This document shows, piece after piece, positions 9,219 through 21,895 of a stretch of 64,000 nt of DNA. Made by a program: the position numbers and the translations under genes. Origin of the DNA: Candidatus Altimarinota bacterium (GTDB taxonomy: Bacteria; Patescibacteriota; Gracilibacteria; BD1-5; UBA2023); the NCBI GenBank assembly GCA_028713325.1, contig JAQTON010000002.1:182146-246145 (forward strand), in the 5' to 3' direction. The notes beneath the pieces are model-generated. The model saw nothing but the letters and a program-made list of their open reading frames with translations, did not search any database and was not told the DNA's origin. Within the stretch, counting starts at the first letter, position 1. Every line of letters starts with the position of its first letter.

Positions 9219-9491
9219 TATCATTTTCACTTGCTTTTATTTTTTTTAGGATAATATGATATGACATTGGGATAAAATATCTCAGTGTCAAATAATAAAC
9301 AAAACTGCATCCAAAAACCAAAACAAAACCAAAACAGAAACAAAAACGAAGTGTTTTTTGATTTTTTAGATTATTTTTAATAGCTGAGTTCGTACTTCAA
9401 AGCACTTCCCTTTAGGAACCTGCCGGTGAGTGTCGAGCACCTTGTGTATACTGATATTGACGGTCCCTTTTGTATTAATAACTTTTGTTAT
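9219..9491. other. Noncoding stretch before the giant gene
   Basis: With the terminator this makes about 310 bases without a supported gene. It contains an A-rich, C-spaced tract (9301-9360), then from about 9380 a more balanced leader with short complementary pieces (TTCCCTTTAGGAA; GGTG/CACC around 9425-9442) and a possible -10 TATACT at 9447-9452. A GTG-initiated extension of the giant frame begins at 9426 but lacks signal-peptide character. No confident promoter or RNA family was recognised. Confidence 0.4.
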
Positions 9492-12400
9492 ATGTATTCT
9501 ACCCAGAGAGTTAGAAAGATTGTTGCTTTGTTCCTTATTTTATTTCTCCTTGTCGATACGAATATATCGTTCGCACTCACTTTAGATCGGGCATATACCG
9601 TCTCAAGCGGTATGTCCCAAGTACCTTTGAGCGAACAGAAAATTCAAAATATCTCCACCTATCTCCTCCAGAATCGGAGTCCGGTGACTACTTCGACTCT
9701 TTTCGAAGCGAGTGGAAGCCGATTTGTCGAGCTCGATTCGAAAAAACCACCTCTCTATCACCTCGCATCGAGCGGTTCGGATTCGTACGATTTCTCGTAC
9801 GGAAAGAGTCTCTACGATGCGAATATCGCGATAGTCGATTTCCCGACTATCGGGAGCGGACGGTATACCTATGAGGCACCGTACTACTGCGATCTCCTCA
9901 TCTCCTCCCTTGCGAAGTTTACGAAGATCGGGAATAATACCTGTCTTCCGAGCTACGTCGATTTCAACACTGCCTATACGGCAAATACGGAACGAATGTA
10001 CGTTTCGGTGATTAAAACGAATGAGATACATTCCGCCGATCTGAGTCGTTTCGGAATTCTCATCTTCCCAGACATCATCCTCGGAAAGCATGCGGATATC
10101 CTCGACAGTTTCGGAAGCGGGGGGATCGATCATATCAAAACCTTCGTTCGAAACGGGGGAGTGGTTTATTTTTCCTCCAAGAGTCTCGTTCTCGCGGACA
10201 AGATGGAACTCACGAGCAGGATTGTCGATGAGAATACCCTCATAAAACATCACGAAAATCAGGGAAAGATTACTCTTGCTTCCGGAACGGATTTCACGAG
10301 CCAAGTTCTCAATACCGGGCTCTATGAAGGAAAGACGTACTCTGCGAAAATCGGAAGCGGGTACTACGATTACCTTGTCGGATCGTACTTCCTCCATACC
10401 GCATCCGACCCGGCAATCGTTCCGGTTCGATACTTCGATACCGAACACGATGCGAACTACTATTTCCAGGACTTGACGACCCTCGAAAATGCCGAACTCG
10501 ATGCGACCAACAATGTCGCCGCTTTTTATAAACCCTATGAGAAAGGACTTGTCGTATACAACGGGGGAAACAGTCTTTTTTCTCCTCAGGCGAATTCCCA
10601 CAAGCTTTTCATAAATCACACCCTCAACAGTATCATTCTCTCGTTTATGCGAGACCTTTATGCGAATGCGAAAGTAGCCCAGAAATCCAATCTCGATTTG
10701 AAGGAAAATCTCGTTCCTTCTCTCGAACGTAATATCGTCCTCGAATATTCCCTCGATGCGAAAAATGTTTACAATGTAGCTTCTACCAATCTTCGAGCGG
10801 TTATCGATATCGCCACGGGAGGACTCCTTATCGACGGAGCCATTCCTTCGGAGTGTCAGGTGAGTTCATGAAGCGGACAGATTGTCTGTACGAGAAGCTC
10901 GCTTGATGCTGGAACCGTCTGGAATATAGTATTTGGACTTCGGGTCGACGAGCCGACTTTCACGCAGGCGGGGAATAATATCGAAGTCACTCGAACACAC
11001 CTCTATTATACGGATTCTCGAGGGATATCGGTCGATCAAAACTTGAGCAAACAAACGGTCGATGCGGTGGAATCGGCGAACCTTCGTTCCGCACTCAATA
11101 TCGATCCGGCAGGATACTATCCGCTCAAGGGAGAGGGAATTTATATCGATCAGGTGCTTACTACTGAAAATAAGGGACCGACCGAAGCGACGAATGTCCG
11201 TTACAGCGTAAATGTTCCGCTCATCTCTCCGATTTTCGATGAAAATGACCAGAATATGCTTATCTCTCGTCTCGTTTTCGCGAAGGAGTACCACAATATG
11301 CTCGTCAATCCTGCAACGAAGACGAATGTGTATCCGATGCAGAATTCGGGAGCATGTGCCATTATGATTCCGTATGTGGTGGATCGTTGCAAGGACTATG
11401 TCATTCCCAAGCTCTTCCCGACTGCTTCCGTCTTGGTCGATAATTACGATGAACCGGTGTTGCGCGAGAAAACCGATATGACGGATGCCTGGGACAATAT
11501 AACCCAGGGGATTTTGAATCCCGATCTCGGTGGGAATATTTTGAAGCAGACCTTCCTTCCCGATGCGGACTCGATTTTCATGCACGCAGCTCCTCGTCGG
11601 ATGGTATACCAGTATCCGACGAAAAAAGAGCTTCTTTTCGCTCGACAGGATGTCTATTTCTACAATAATCCCGCCTTTCCGCTTCCAAACGGTGCGACCG
11701 GACGAAATCAGTTTATCTCCATCGAAAAGAGTACAAATTGTACGAAAGTACCGGGAATCTATGAGTATCCGAATGGAATTGTCGCCGGAGAATACCCGAA
11801 TAATCTCACCTGTAACCCGACCGCAGCGGGACTTTCTTGGGTAAACGACAAGATATCGTGGGATAATCTCCCTGCCGGTATGGAACAATCGAGTTGGTTG
11901 TACCCCATCGCTCCGGAAAATAATATCGCCGGTCCGAGCGACCTTGCCGGATTCGATACGGACGGGAATTACGTGGGACAGCAGAATGATGCGGGAAATA
12001 CGAGTGAAACGTATCCCATCAAGTATGTTCGGGGAAGTTACGGAACTTTCTATCTCCCGCCTCGTTCGACTCCGAAGGGAGGATATATCGAATTCGAACT
12101 TCCGAGCGGAGTGACGGCAAGCAAGGCGTATATCCTTGCTGATCATATCGCCGTGACCAAAACGGAGGTTGTCGGACAAACCGTGCGTGCGTACTTCTAC
12201 CGCGGGAAACTTCCGAACGAACAGTCGTTGAAATCGATTGTCGGCGTTGGACTTATGGGGGTGGACAGCGATGTGCTCAATGTTCCCGTAAAGATTTATT
12301 CTCTCAAGTACGATCTCGCTGGGAATCCCATCAATAAATACGACCTGGAGACGACCATTCAAACGAACTTTGCTCGATATTCGTTCCTCGAACTCCCTGC

Positions 12401-15400
12401 GGTTAAGCTCGCTTTTGAACTCCCACGACGCAAGCGTATCCACGACGCGGATATCAGCTCTCTCGGGCTCACGGAAGGACAGGCCAATGTTCTTTTTACT
12501 AGGGCCGAGTATTATAATAATTCGCTCGTGTTTGTAAAAAACACCGTTCCGGAATTGATGACTCTTATGACTCAGGCAGGATTGAACCAATCGCAAAAAG
12601 AGAGTCTTCTCGCGATTTTTACTCTGACGCCGACCGAGAGTTACGTTCGCCGATACGAGAACCTTGAACCGTTTGTTCGATTCGGAACCTATATTCAGGA
12701 GCTCGCTTTCCATAGAACCGTATGGGGAACCGCCGAAGATCATCCGATCAGCGATCCGGGGATTATGGCCGACCATCCGATGTTTGCAAATGTCGGAAAT
12801 GTCGGAATGTCGCCGATTCCTTTCAAAGAGTATCTCACGACCGGAAAAGCACAGATTATCCCGATGGCGACCGACAATGCCCGTATCGACTATACCGACA
12901 TCTTCGGACGGTCCTTTGCCACACCGATTCGCACGACTATCCCGGAGGCCGTACCGCTTCCTCCGCCTCTCAAGAATTTCATGATGAACACGACTTATGA
13001 GATGTACGATTCTGCCGGGAAACGAGCCTATAGTTGGGACGGAAAGACCGAACTCGAAATCCGTCAGAACATCAAGCTCTACAATAATTATTCCAAGTTC
13101 TTCGATCCGACCATCTGCGGAGATAATCCGTCTTCCCCGCACTACGGAACCTGTTGGGATGGAACCGGATCGACGGCAGTCGGACAGAACGGACAGACCG
13201 ACTATCGACTCGCAGACCACATCATGAATGATGCGGATTTCTATTGGACGCACAATATCGATCTCTTCTCGTCCAAAGCCGCTTATGACGCTTTTATGGC
13301 AGGACTTGCGGAGCAGATGAACGCTTCGGGAAGCAATGTGTCTTCGGGATATACTCTCCAAACCCTCTCGCGTGCCGCGGATGGAAAAGGAGAGATTCAG
13401 CTCGCATCGGGAGAGAAGATTAATGACTTCGCACATAACTATTCTCCGGAAGTGGATACGTATTACCCGAAAAATTATATTGGAAATTCCATGTGGAATC
13501 TGACCCATTATGATTATGACGATTCGGTATTTTCGAAGGGGTATCCGTACCATCTCGACAATCTCGTTCCAAACCCTTCAACCGATATAAAACTTCCGCA
13601 CAATATCCTCGCAATCCCAATGTATCGGGGAAGTTCGTATAAGATGAAGTACTTTTCCGAGGAACCCTCATACCTCCAGTATGAAACCGCAAACAACGGA
13701 AAGATAGAGAATAATATCACTCCGTATGCTTCCTGGAAATATGCGGGACGAACCGGTTGGTGGGGAGAGAATCTCCAGAATCGCGATACGACGCTACTTG
13801 CCGGGCAAAACACCTCGAACGATATTCCTTACACATGGAATGGGAACGATTATCTGAAACCGGCTCTTGTAAACTCCGGGGATTTCACGTTTCAGCCGAC
13901 GAGCAATATCTATAGCTGTCTCTTTAATCCTGGAATACTCCACGACACTCCGGGACGATATTCGTACAAACCGAATGTGGTTCAAAACAATATCATTCCG
14001 ATGATTCCGTGGATTCAGAAGGAGAATGAAAATGCGAGCTATCTCTCGAATTATTCCTGCAATACGAGTCCGTACACGGAATCGACTATGCCGAAGATCA
14101 ATAATATCGTCGAGACGGAAAACGCGTATTGGCTCTACTTCGCATCGAACCTTCGAGGCGAGGCGAAAGAAGGGCTCAATATCGTCAATCGCCTCCTTCC
14201 ATTCCCGGGACAATCCTACGAAGGGGATACGAAAGTGATAGAAGGCGGACGGTTCACATACTGGAATCCCGGTCTCGGACCGAACGCGTTCGAGGTCGTG
14301 GATAACCCCGTTTCCGTTATCAAGACGGTGAATTCCGACCTTACGGTTGAAAAAGAACTCCTTCCCTACACGCTCAAGAACTACAAAACCGATGCGTACT
14401 TGCTCTATACTTTGAAGGATCCGGGAGAGCTCTTCACCGACGCACAGGGGAATGAAACGCCACGCCCTTGGAAAGACGAAACCTATATCGACTCTCGCGG
14501 AGACGGAAATTATTCCTCGAGCATCTATGTCGGGGCAAACTACAACGGTGCTGTGACAAAATCCCTTCTCCGACCGGGAGACAGAACCGTGGTAGCACTC
14601 GATATCTATAATAATTCCGGATATGATTGGGCGATGATAGGAAGTGGCTCCGTTGCGAATAATAATGGGCAATTTACCACCGCTATTTCCGGAGGTATCG
14701 ATTTCACCATCGATGGAATCCAGGCGTTGAATGCAAATGATCTTCTCTCGAAAGTAGCACGCAATGTTCTCCGACCGACCGCCTATAATTTCCTCACTCT
14801 CTCAATCCCCGACGAGATTAAACCGTACGTTCATATAGCTCCTTCGGATGCGAATATCCGTACTCCGGGAACTTTCTTCGATTTCGACTTCGTCAATATA
14901 ACGACGATCCGCGACGGATTCAAGGGAAGTTATTTCCTCGATATTACGGTTGATTCAAATATTCCCGACAATCTCCGATCCAAAGCTTATTCCATCGGTG
15001 TTGTAATGAACCCTGATTATTTTGATCGTCTTCCATGAGTATCGAATAAAGATCCGGTTGCATGGCCGGAAGTTCCGCACCTCCCGGATGTGAAATTCGC
15101 CATCGCGGATACTGCCGGAAACGCCTTCTACCGAAACGGATACTCGACGGGTATCACTCTCGACGTTGCCTATAATTCCGGGTTTACTCTTGAGAGCGTT
15201 CAGGAAATTACGGCTGACGGACTTTTGGCGTTTCGTCTCGCTGCGGGAGATGGAACCAATAAACATCGCCGTCTCCGAGAAACTCTTGAATCACTCAGCG
15301 GTTCCGGATTGTCTCTCCGATCATTTACTCCGACTATTACCGCTTCAGGATCGGATTCCGTTGCCTCGATTAATCTCGATGCGGGTGGGATTCACGAATT

Positions 15401-17762
15401 CCCATATATCAATTCGAGCGGTTCCATCATAGCAAAAACCTATCTTCTCGTTCATATGAAACGGGATACTCTCTCCGACGGAGAACATTTGATAGAATCA
15501 GGTAATACTCTCGGATTTACGAATTTTGCCGGAGTGCAACAATCGAAAACGAATACCACTCCGCTCACCGGTTATGCTCAGGGACCGAAGCTCGATATAT
15601 CGTACCGATCCGCTCTTATCGGAGCGACTGCAGGGGATACTCTCGATATCCAGAAACTCGCCGAGGGGGACAATACCGTCGAAGTGAAACTCTTCCTTAA
15701 AAACACCGGAACCGATATCGCTTTCAATCCGACTTTGAAAGTCCATGTGGCACCCGGAGTTACGATCGATCCGATTCTCACGCAGAATGCGGCAATCAGC
15801 GGAAACGAGATCGTGATTCATAATCTCTATTCCGAATCGGGTGCACTCGGTGCGGAAGGGGAGGCGGTATGACCGGGGATTACGAATTATTTCCCGGTAT
15901 ATCTTTCCTATTCCGGAGCCTATCAGGACACTCCGCTCTTGCTCGTAGCCGATGCGGGATACGAATTCACTCCGTACGACCCGATTCTTCCGGCTCTCTC
16001 CGGAAGTTATTCGACGGGCTATTCGCTCGATTTCGTCAAAACATCCTTTGGGTATGAAAACACCGGAATCGATACGGTCGCTCTTTCTCTCTCGGGAAAT
16101 ACTGCCGGTATCTACTGGGATGTGAGTGCGAACTCCGAGGTTATCTCTGTGAAGGAAACCAATACCGGAAGCGAACTCCTCGTGAAAAACGGATTCCTCG
16201 ATCCGACCAAGGCTCATCTCATAACCGCTACTTCCTATTTCCGAACCAAGACAGGTGATTTTAAAAAGATTCAGGATTTTGTCACGCCAATCGCAAAAGA
16301 AGATCCCTATCTCATGAAAAATAGTGCAGCCGTGAGCAATAGTACAACCATCGCTCTTTCGCTTGCAACCAATAAACTCGGACGCCACGACGGAACATAT
16401 AGTATCACTGCTTCTCAGGGAGATGTCTTCTCGGGAACGGTGTACGTACCGGACACAGGAACGATTGCAGATATGATTACAAACATCGACGCCACCGTCG
16501 ATACGACCGTTACGGTCAATCTTTATGATTCAGGAACATTCTTTCTTACCGGAACAACCTTCGTGGTCGTGGGAACTCCCGCAATAATCACCGATGGAAA
16601 GACACTCCGAAATGGAAATAATATCCATCTTCTCTTCAAGACGAATAAATTAAAAGATACTTGTTATAAAGTAGAACGGGATGGAGTCTCTATTACTCCG
16701 TACTGTCTCGCACCGAGTGTCGGAACGACCAATTTCCTTGACACGAATACCGATGTATTTAGCGATCACCGATATAGCGTTAATCTTTATCCGGTCGGAT
16801 CTACCGGGTCGATCATCTCAGCCGATATTCTCTATATTTCCCCAAATCCAAATACCAGCTCTATTCCACTCAAAATTCTTGATAATCCAGAAGTTCAGGG
16901 AGATATTGCTTTTCAGAAGGTAAAAGACTTCACGGATATTTATATGATAGAAGGAACTCCCGTGCAATATGCGGTCAAGATGCGTACTGCGAATCAATCG
17001 AATCTCGTGCAGACATCTGATGATGGAAATGCGGAAGTGAATTACGGAAGCGGACAGACAGTATATATTGGAATAAATTGGGATAAGAATCTCAAAAATC
17101 CTACTGTCTCAACCGGCAGTTCCGTTACACTTACCGGATATACTATAACAAAAGAAGTGGAAGTCGGTGATCCAAGCGTTCCATTTATCCTTGAGAATTA
17201 CGTTCGCATCACTCTCCAAAATATTTGGACGTCTCCCGATAGGATCACTACCATACACAACGGAGTTATGTCCGATGTGGAGAACTGCGGGACGAACCCA
17301 ATTGCCCGCGAATGTTGGCAGTACGATGTCAATAAGGTCTATATCTACACGAAGAAATTCAGTAAATATATCCTCTCATCGAAAAATATTGTAACATATG
17401 CCGGTTGAGGCGGTGGTTCGCTCTCTCAAGATTCTTGTCCATCATGAGATTATTCCTCAAGCTATTATGACGGAAGTTGCGGAACGAAATCGATTGCCAT
17501 GAGTAATGGCGGAGAGATAAAAAAGAACGATTCAAAAATACTGAAATCCGGATCCGTTCTCGGACAAGGACGGGGATATATGGTTTATCGCAACACCAAG
17601 AAAAACATACCGAAGAAAAAGAAGCCAATAATCTCTCTGATTTCAAAAGTGAATGCTTCAAATAGAGAGAAAAAAGATTTATGAAAACAAAATCTCCTTA
17701 TTATTGGAAAAGGTTTTATGATTTATAAAAATACCAAGAAAAACATACTGAAGAAGAAATAG
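9492..17762 (+). CDS. Giant secreted protein, about 2,756 residues
   Basis: One frame runs from ATG 9492 to UAG 17760-17762 through only six UGAs (10869, 15036, 15870, 17406, 17445, 17682), all read as Gly. It starts with a basic-then-hydrophobic signal peptide (RKIVALFLILFLLVDTN). The body is Ser/Thr/Asn/Tyr-rich and beta-predicted, with segments such as VKLFLKNTGTDIAFNPTLKV that resemble DUF11/CARDB-type extracellular modules. Near residue 2640 is a Gly run followed by DSCPSGDYSSSYYDGSCG, a small cysteine module, and then a very basic tail holding two imperfect copies of a YMVYRNTKKNIPKKK-like unit. No catalytic domain, LPXTG or C-terminal transmembrane helix was seen. It is flanked by a noncoding leader and a strong terminator. 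Likely a secreted or surface-bound structural or adhesive protein; the actual role is unknown. Confidence 0.85.
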
Positions 17763-17763
17763 T

Positions 17764-17800
17764 AAAAAATTGGAGTCAGAAATGACTCCAATTTTTTATT
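17764..17800 (+). terminator. Intrinsic terminator after the giant gene
   Basis: AAAAAATTGGAGTCA and TGACTCCAATTTTTT form a long perfect stem with a GAAA tetraloop, directly after the UAG stop. Confidence 0.92.
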
Positions 17801-17857
17801 TGCTATCTTGCATTTTAATCATATTATATGCCCCTCTAATTATTAAAATACCTTTCC

Positions 17858-19294
17858 ATGCAATTTTCCGACCTTCCTATTATAGAACCCATTCTTCGTG
17901 CCATTGATGATGAAGGGTATACAACCCCGACACCCATTCAAACAGCCGCCATTCCCACTATTCTCTCCGGACGGGATTTTCTCGGATGTGCCCAGACGGG
18001 TACCGGTAAGACCGCCGCTTTTGCGATACCTATTCTTCAATTGCTTCATGCGAAAAAAGACCCTTTGAAAGGAAAGCGTAAAATCAAGACTTTGATTGTG
18101 ACTCCAACTCGAGAACTTGCTATCCAGATTGAGGAGAGTTTTAAAGCGTATGGACGATACACCGGACTTCATCAGACCGTGATATTCGGGGGAGTGAAGC
18201 AGGGGAATCAAACAGAGCGACTCCGACAAGGAGTCGATATTTTGATCGCTACTTCAGGACGACTTCTCGACCTGATGTGACAGGGATATGTTTCTCTTGC
18301 GGATGTCGAGATATTTGTCCTCGACGAGGCGGATCGGATGCTCGATATGGGATTCATCAACGATATCAAGAAACTCCTTAAAGTCATCCCCGTAAAACGG
18401 CAGACCCTTTTCTTTTCGGCGACTATGGCACCAGATATTATGACGCTCGCAGGAACGATTCTCCGAAATCCCGAGAAAGTCGAGATTACTCCGGTTTCTA
18501 CGACTGCCGAGACGATTACCCAGTGTGTGTATCACATCGACAAAGGGAGCAAAAATAGTCTGATTGTTCACCTTCTGGAAGATCCGAAGATGAAGAACGT
18601 GCTCGTTTTTACCCGAACCAAACACGGAGCGGACAAGGTAGTGAAGTTTCTTGTCGGACGGGGAATCATCGCTGAGGCGATTCATGGAAACAAGTCCCAG
18701 AATAATCGACAACGAGCACTTTCGAATTTCAGGGAACAGACGACTCGGGTGCTTGTCGCGACCGATATCGCCTCCCGCGGAATCGATATCGATTCACTTG
18801 AATATATGATTAACTATGATATACCGAATATTTCCGAGACATATGTGCATCGCATCGGTCGAACGGGTCGTGCCGGAGCGAAAGGAGTTGCTATATCCTT
18901 TTGTGATAACGATGATATCGCACATCTTCGAGATATCGAAAAACTCATATCCAAGAAAATTCCAGTGGTTGAGGATCATCCGTTTCCAAAGACAAATGTC
19001 ATGCCTTCCAATAGAGAAAAAGCTCTCGAAGCGAAAGCAGGTGGCGGACGAGGACGAGGAAGTTCGGATCCGAGGTTTCAGAGAACCCCGAGCAATGACC
19101 GATTTTCATCCCCGAGAAGCGAAGGACATTCGCACCAAAAACCACGTTCAGGCGAGAGAACTCATGGAGCCGACAAATCCGCACCGTCCCGTCCTTCTTC
19201 CGGAGGCTCTTATTCTCGGCCATCGACTCCCGGAAATCGTCCATCCGGTCCGAAGGGGAGTGGAATGGGGAAGGGATATTATGGAGGAAGATAA
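17858..19294 (+). CDS. DEAD-box ATP-dependent RNA helicase (RhlE/CsdA type)
   Basis: A 478-residue DEAD-box helicase. Motifs in order: TPTPIQ (Q motif), AQTGTGKTA (I), PTRELA (Ia), [13 protein letters not shown] (II), SATM (III), [12 protein letters not shown] (IV), [11 protein letters not shown] (V) and [10 protein letters not shown] (VI). Motif Ib reads ATSGRLLDL, with Ser where Pro is usual. A UGA at 18278-18280 joins lobes 1a and 1b and is read as Gly. The C-terminus is an Arg/Gly/Ser/Pro-rich disordered tail (GGGRGRGSS to GKGYYGGR), typical of RNA-binding extensions. It unwinds RNA, probably in ribosome assembly or mRNA decay. It is a single-gene unit between two terminators. Confidence 0.95.
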
Positions 19295-19297
19295 AAG

Positions 19298-19332
19298 AAA
19301 AAACATCACTTCGAGAGAAGTGATGTTTTTAA
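19298..19332. terminator. Bidirectional terminator
   Basis: AAAACATCACTTC/GAAGTGATGTTTT around GAGA, with A- and T-tracts on both sides. It can end both the helicase gene (+) and the small gene at 19342-19530 (-). Confidence 0.88.
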
Positions 19333-19341
19333 TTAAAAATA

Positions 19342-19530
19342 CTATTTTCCAAGGAGTCTTCTTCATGCACTCATAAGGATTTCTCCCGCACTTTGTTTTA
19401 CGAATCTCGACGCATCAGCAGCGGTTGTTTCTATTCTTTGAATATCAGCTTCTATGCTTGTAAGTACTGCCCCCGGTCGGAGGGATTGTCCCTTGGTTTC
19501 TGCACCCGTACTTCTATGAGCACCACACAT
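19342..19530 (-). CDS. Small orphan protein, 62 residues
   Basis: A frame from ATG 19528-19530 to UAG 19342-19344 encodes 62 residues starting MCGAHRSTGAE and containing SIEADIQRIETTAADASRF, an amphipathic helix, and ending AGRRLLGK with the Gly of SAGRR encoded by UGA. It fills an otherwise empty 350-base gap, shares a bidirectional terminator with the helicase, and its upstream flank is divergent from the promoter of the 742-residue gene. No known domain. It could be a small regulator or structural peptide; confidence is moderate because of the size. Confidence 0.5.
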
Positions 19531-19610
19531 ATTTATATAAGTTTAGACAAATAATATTATTCATATATACGCTATATTAGTAAAAAAGCAAATTTATCTC
19601 ACATTCTGTA

Positions 19611-19638
19611 TTGACAAACATTGTATTTTACATATAAA
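19611..19638 (+). promoter_or_regulatory. Consensus promoter giving a leaderless mRNA
   Basis: TTGACA at 19611-19616, 16-base spacer, TATAAA at 19633-19638. The ATG at 19646 is only 7 bases beyond the -10 box, so transcription would begin at or next to the start codon. Confidence 0.75.
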
Positions 19639-19645
19639 CGATACC

Positions 19646-21874
19646 ATGCTCGATCTCGTACAATACAATCCCAACAATCAGATTTCCCCACTCACTCGGT
19701 TCAAAGCGGGGAATTTCAGGGAGATACCAGAATTCCATTCTACCATTTTCTCCAGATACGACGATGCTGGAAAACTCCAGGAACTTCTTGTGCCGATGTC
19801 ATATCTTCCGCTTCTTGTAGAGAGAAACACCCGGATATTTGCACAAAAGGTTTCCAGTCTGTGAATAAGCGATTTCTCGGAAGAGACTCTTTATGAACAT
19901 CTGAATCCTCTGACAAATGGTCCTATATCGGTAACGATTTTTATCGATTCTCTTTTTCAAGGACGATATGAGCTGATTGATTTCTTCGATCTTCCAAAAT
20001 TCGTGGGCGGTTGGGGGCGACAATTCAAAGATGAAGGATACACGGCACTCAGTATGCTTATGGAACGACAGATGAAAGAATGCGATGAGAAAGAAAAATC
20101 CAGCAATGATCCTTTTCCAAAAAACTTCCTGTTCGATCTCCATAGCGAAAGCTTGATACAGAGATTTATTGAATGAGACGAGGAACGGTATCTTTCTTTC
20201 GTTCTCGGGCTCGATGATACGGAGAAAAAAAATATATCTGAAATTCATGCCCGATTACGGGCATATATAAAAACTCTTGGGAATTCAACCGAAGAAAAAC
20301 TTCTCTATCGTGCCTTGTGTAGCATACAAGATAATTCCCTCACTCCTAAGGGAAATAATGAAATGCCATTTAATTTTTTGGGTGGCATATTGAATCTGGG
20401 AAAGGAAAAGGTGTTTGATACGATTGTAAACTATTCGCTTGAAGAACTCTGTATATTGAAGGTTGTAGACACTTACTTCGCAAAAGAATATGCCCTAAAG
20501 TTTGAGATTCTCACCTATGCCTCGAGTATACCGCTAAAATGAAAAAAGATAGAAGATATTCTTCAAACTGTTTCCGTAGAGTATTTTGCAATTATTTTTG
20601 ATAAGGCAAAGTGAGATGAAGAGAAAAAAAATCTTCTCCTAATCTGTAAAACTCAATTAAAGGAAATCTATGCTCGTGTCACTTCAGGAAATACCGTTCC
20701 ATATGCACGAATCATTCATTTTATCGCTTCTGGAAAGAGTGCCGATCCGATGGATATATTCTTCGGGGTTTCCTGACTCCTTATGGAAACGAACAAAAGA
20801 ATCGCTCATACAAAAAATCCACTTCTTCCGCACAAGAAACCGAAGTCCATTGTATCGATGGTACGATGATTAGTTACAGATGTAATTTATGCAAAAACCA
20901 CTGGAGGAATAGTGCAATCAAAGATTATATGAGCCGTAACTTCCGGAAAGGAGTACAAAGAATCGCTCCTCTATGATTTCCATAAGGATTTTTATCCTAT
21001 CGGTGCGAAGATTCACTTCCCAAAACCGATTACTCCAGAGCAAGTTGCTGTTTTGCATCAGATCGTCGGCTTCTGATCAACCCCTTTTAAACTTCTCCAT
21101 GCCGATACTTCCCTTTGTCTTCCGGCTTGTCAGTCGCCCATGCAACTTATCGCTATTCTCCACAGACTCACAGAGATGGGGATTATATCGGATGATACAC
21201 TGGAATTACAACTCACTATGGCGGGGAGGGTGCCGAATGAAATGACTGGAATCATAGGGTCGGTATGTCTTTTCTCAAAGATACAACCTACTTCATACCC
21301 AAGAAATGCATTTGTCACATCTCAGAATGGTGCAACAGGGACTTGTATTATGTGTTATGATGCGGGTGTTCTCGATACACAGAATTTTCCCAATCTTCCA
21401 GTACATATCTCTGGAAGAACCGATATGCTCGGATTCAAAAATCCCATGGAAGTTATAACCTATTTTCTGGTGAGCAATCTCGTTTCTCAGTATGTATATG
21501 GAAGTCCTTTATCGTCAATCGGGGAGCAATTCATTCACGAGTATAAGTGACTCTTGCAGTCGCATGAAACGGAGAGTATTTTGCAAGCCAAATGGGTGCA
21601 TAATCCTGATAAGGGAAATACTCCTCTCGAGGAAGAAGAACATTTTACGGTGGTAAAAGTTTGTACAGATATATTAGAAAGAGATATTGGAGATTATAAT
21701 TCTCACAGTGATGTAAGCGGACTATCTTTTGCTGTCAAAAAACTCCTTTATAAGTATATCATTAAATATAACCTTCTCCCACTTGACCAAGAATGGGCAA
21801 AGAAATATCTATCGTATTTTAAGTATGAACAGATACAGATTAATGAAGAGGAAGGACTAATGGCTATTAACTAG
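19646..21874 (+). CDS. Orphan protein, 742 residues, leaderless and UGA-rich
   Basis: One frame from ATG 19646 to UAG 21872-21874 crosses nine UGAs and encodes 742 residues beginning MLDLVQYNPNNQISPLTRF. Segments include IPEFHSTIFSRYDDAGK, a charged helical middle (KERKNLLLICKTQ-like), and a Cys-containing stretch around GTCIMCYDAGVLD. There is no signal peptide or long hydrophobic segment, so it should be cytoplasmic. The promoter directly abuts the start codon, so the mRNA is probably leaderless. No domain was recognised. Length, codon continuity and the consensus promoter make it a real gene, with unknown role. It would be missed or cut into several short fragments under the standard code. 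Confidence 0.8.
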
Positions 21875-21895
21875 ATTTTTTTCGCTCTGTTTTTT

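Noticed and set aside
9301..9360. CRISPR-like or tandem repeat in the A-rich tract
   Set aside because: The CAAAAC units are low-complexity and irregular, without repeat-spacer structure or cas genes.
10866..13553. Open frame of 895 codons on the minus strand opposite the giant gene
   Set aside because: It is Arg/Ile-rich shadow sequence with no domain, arising from the codon use of the plus-strand gene; the plus strand has signal peptide, sensible composition and continuity for 2,756 codons.
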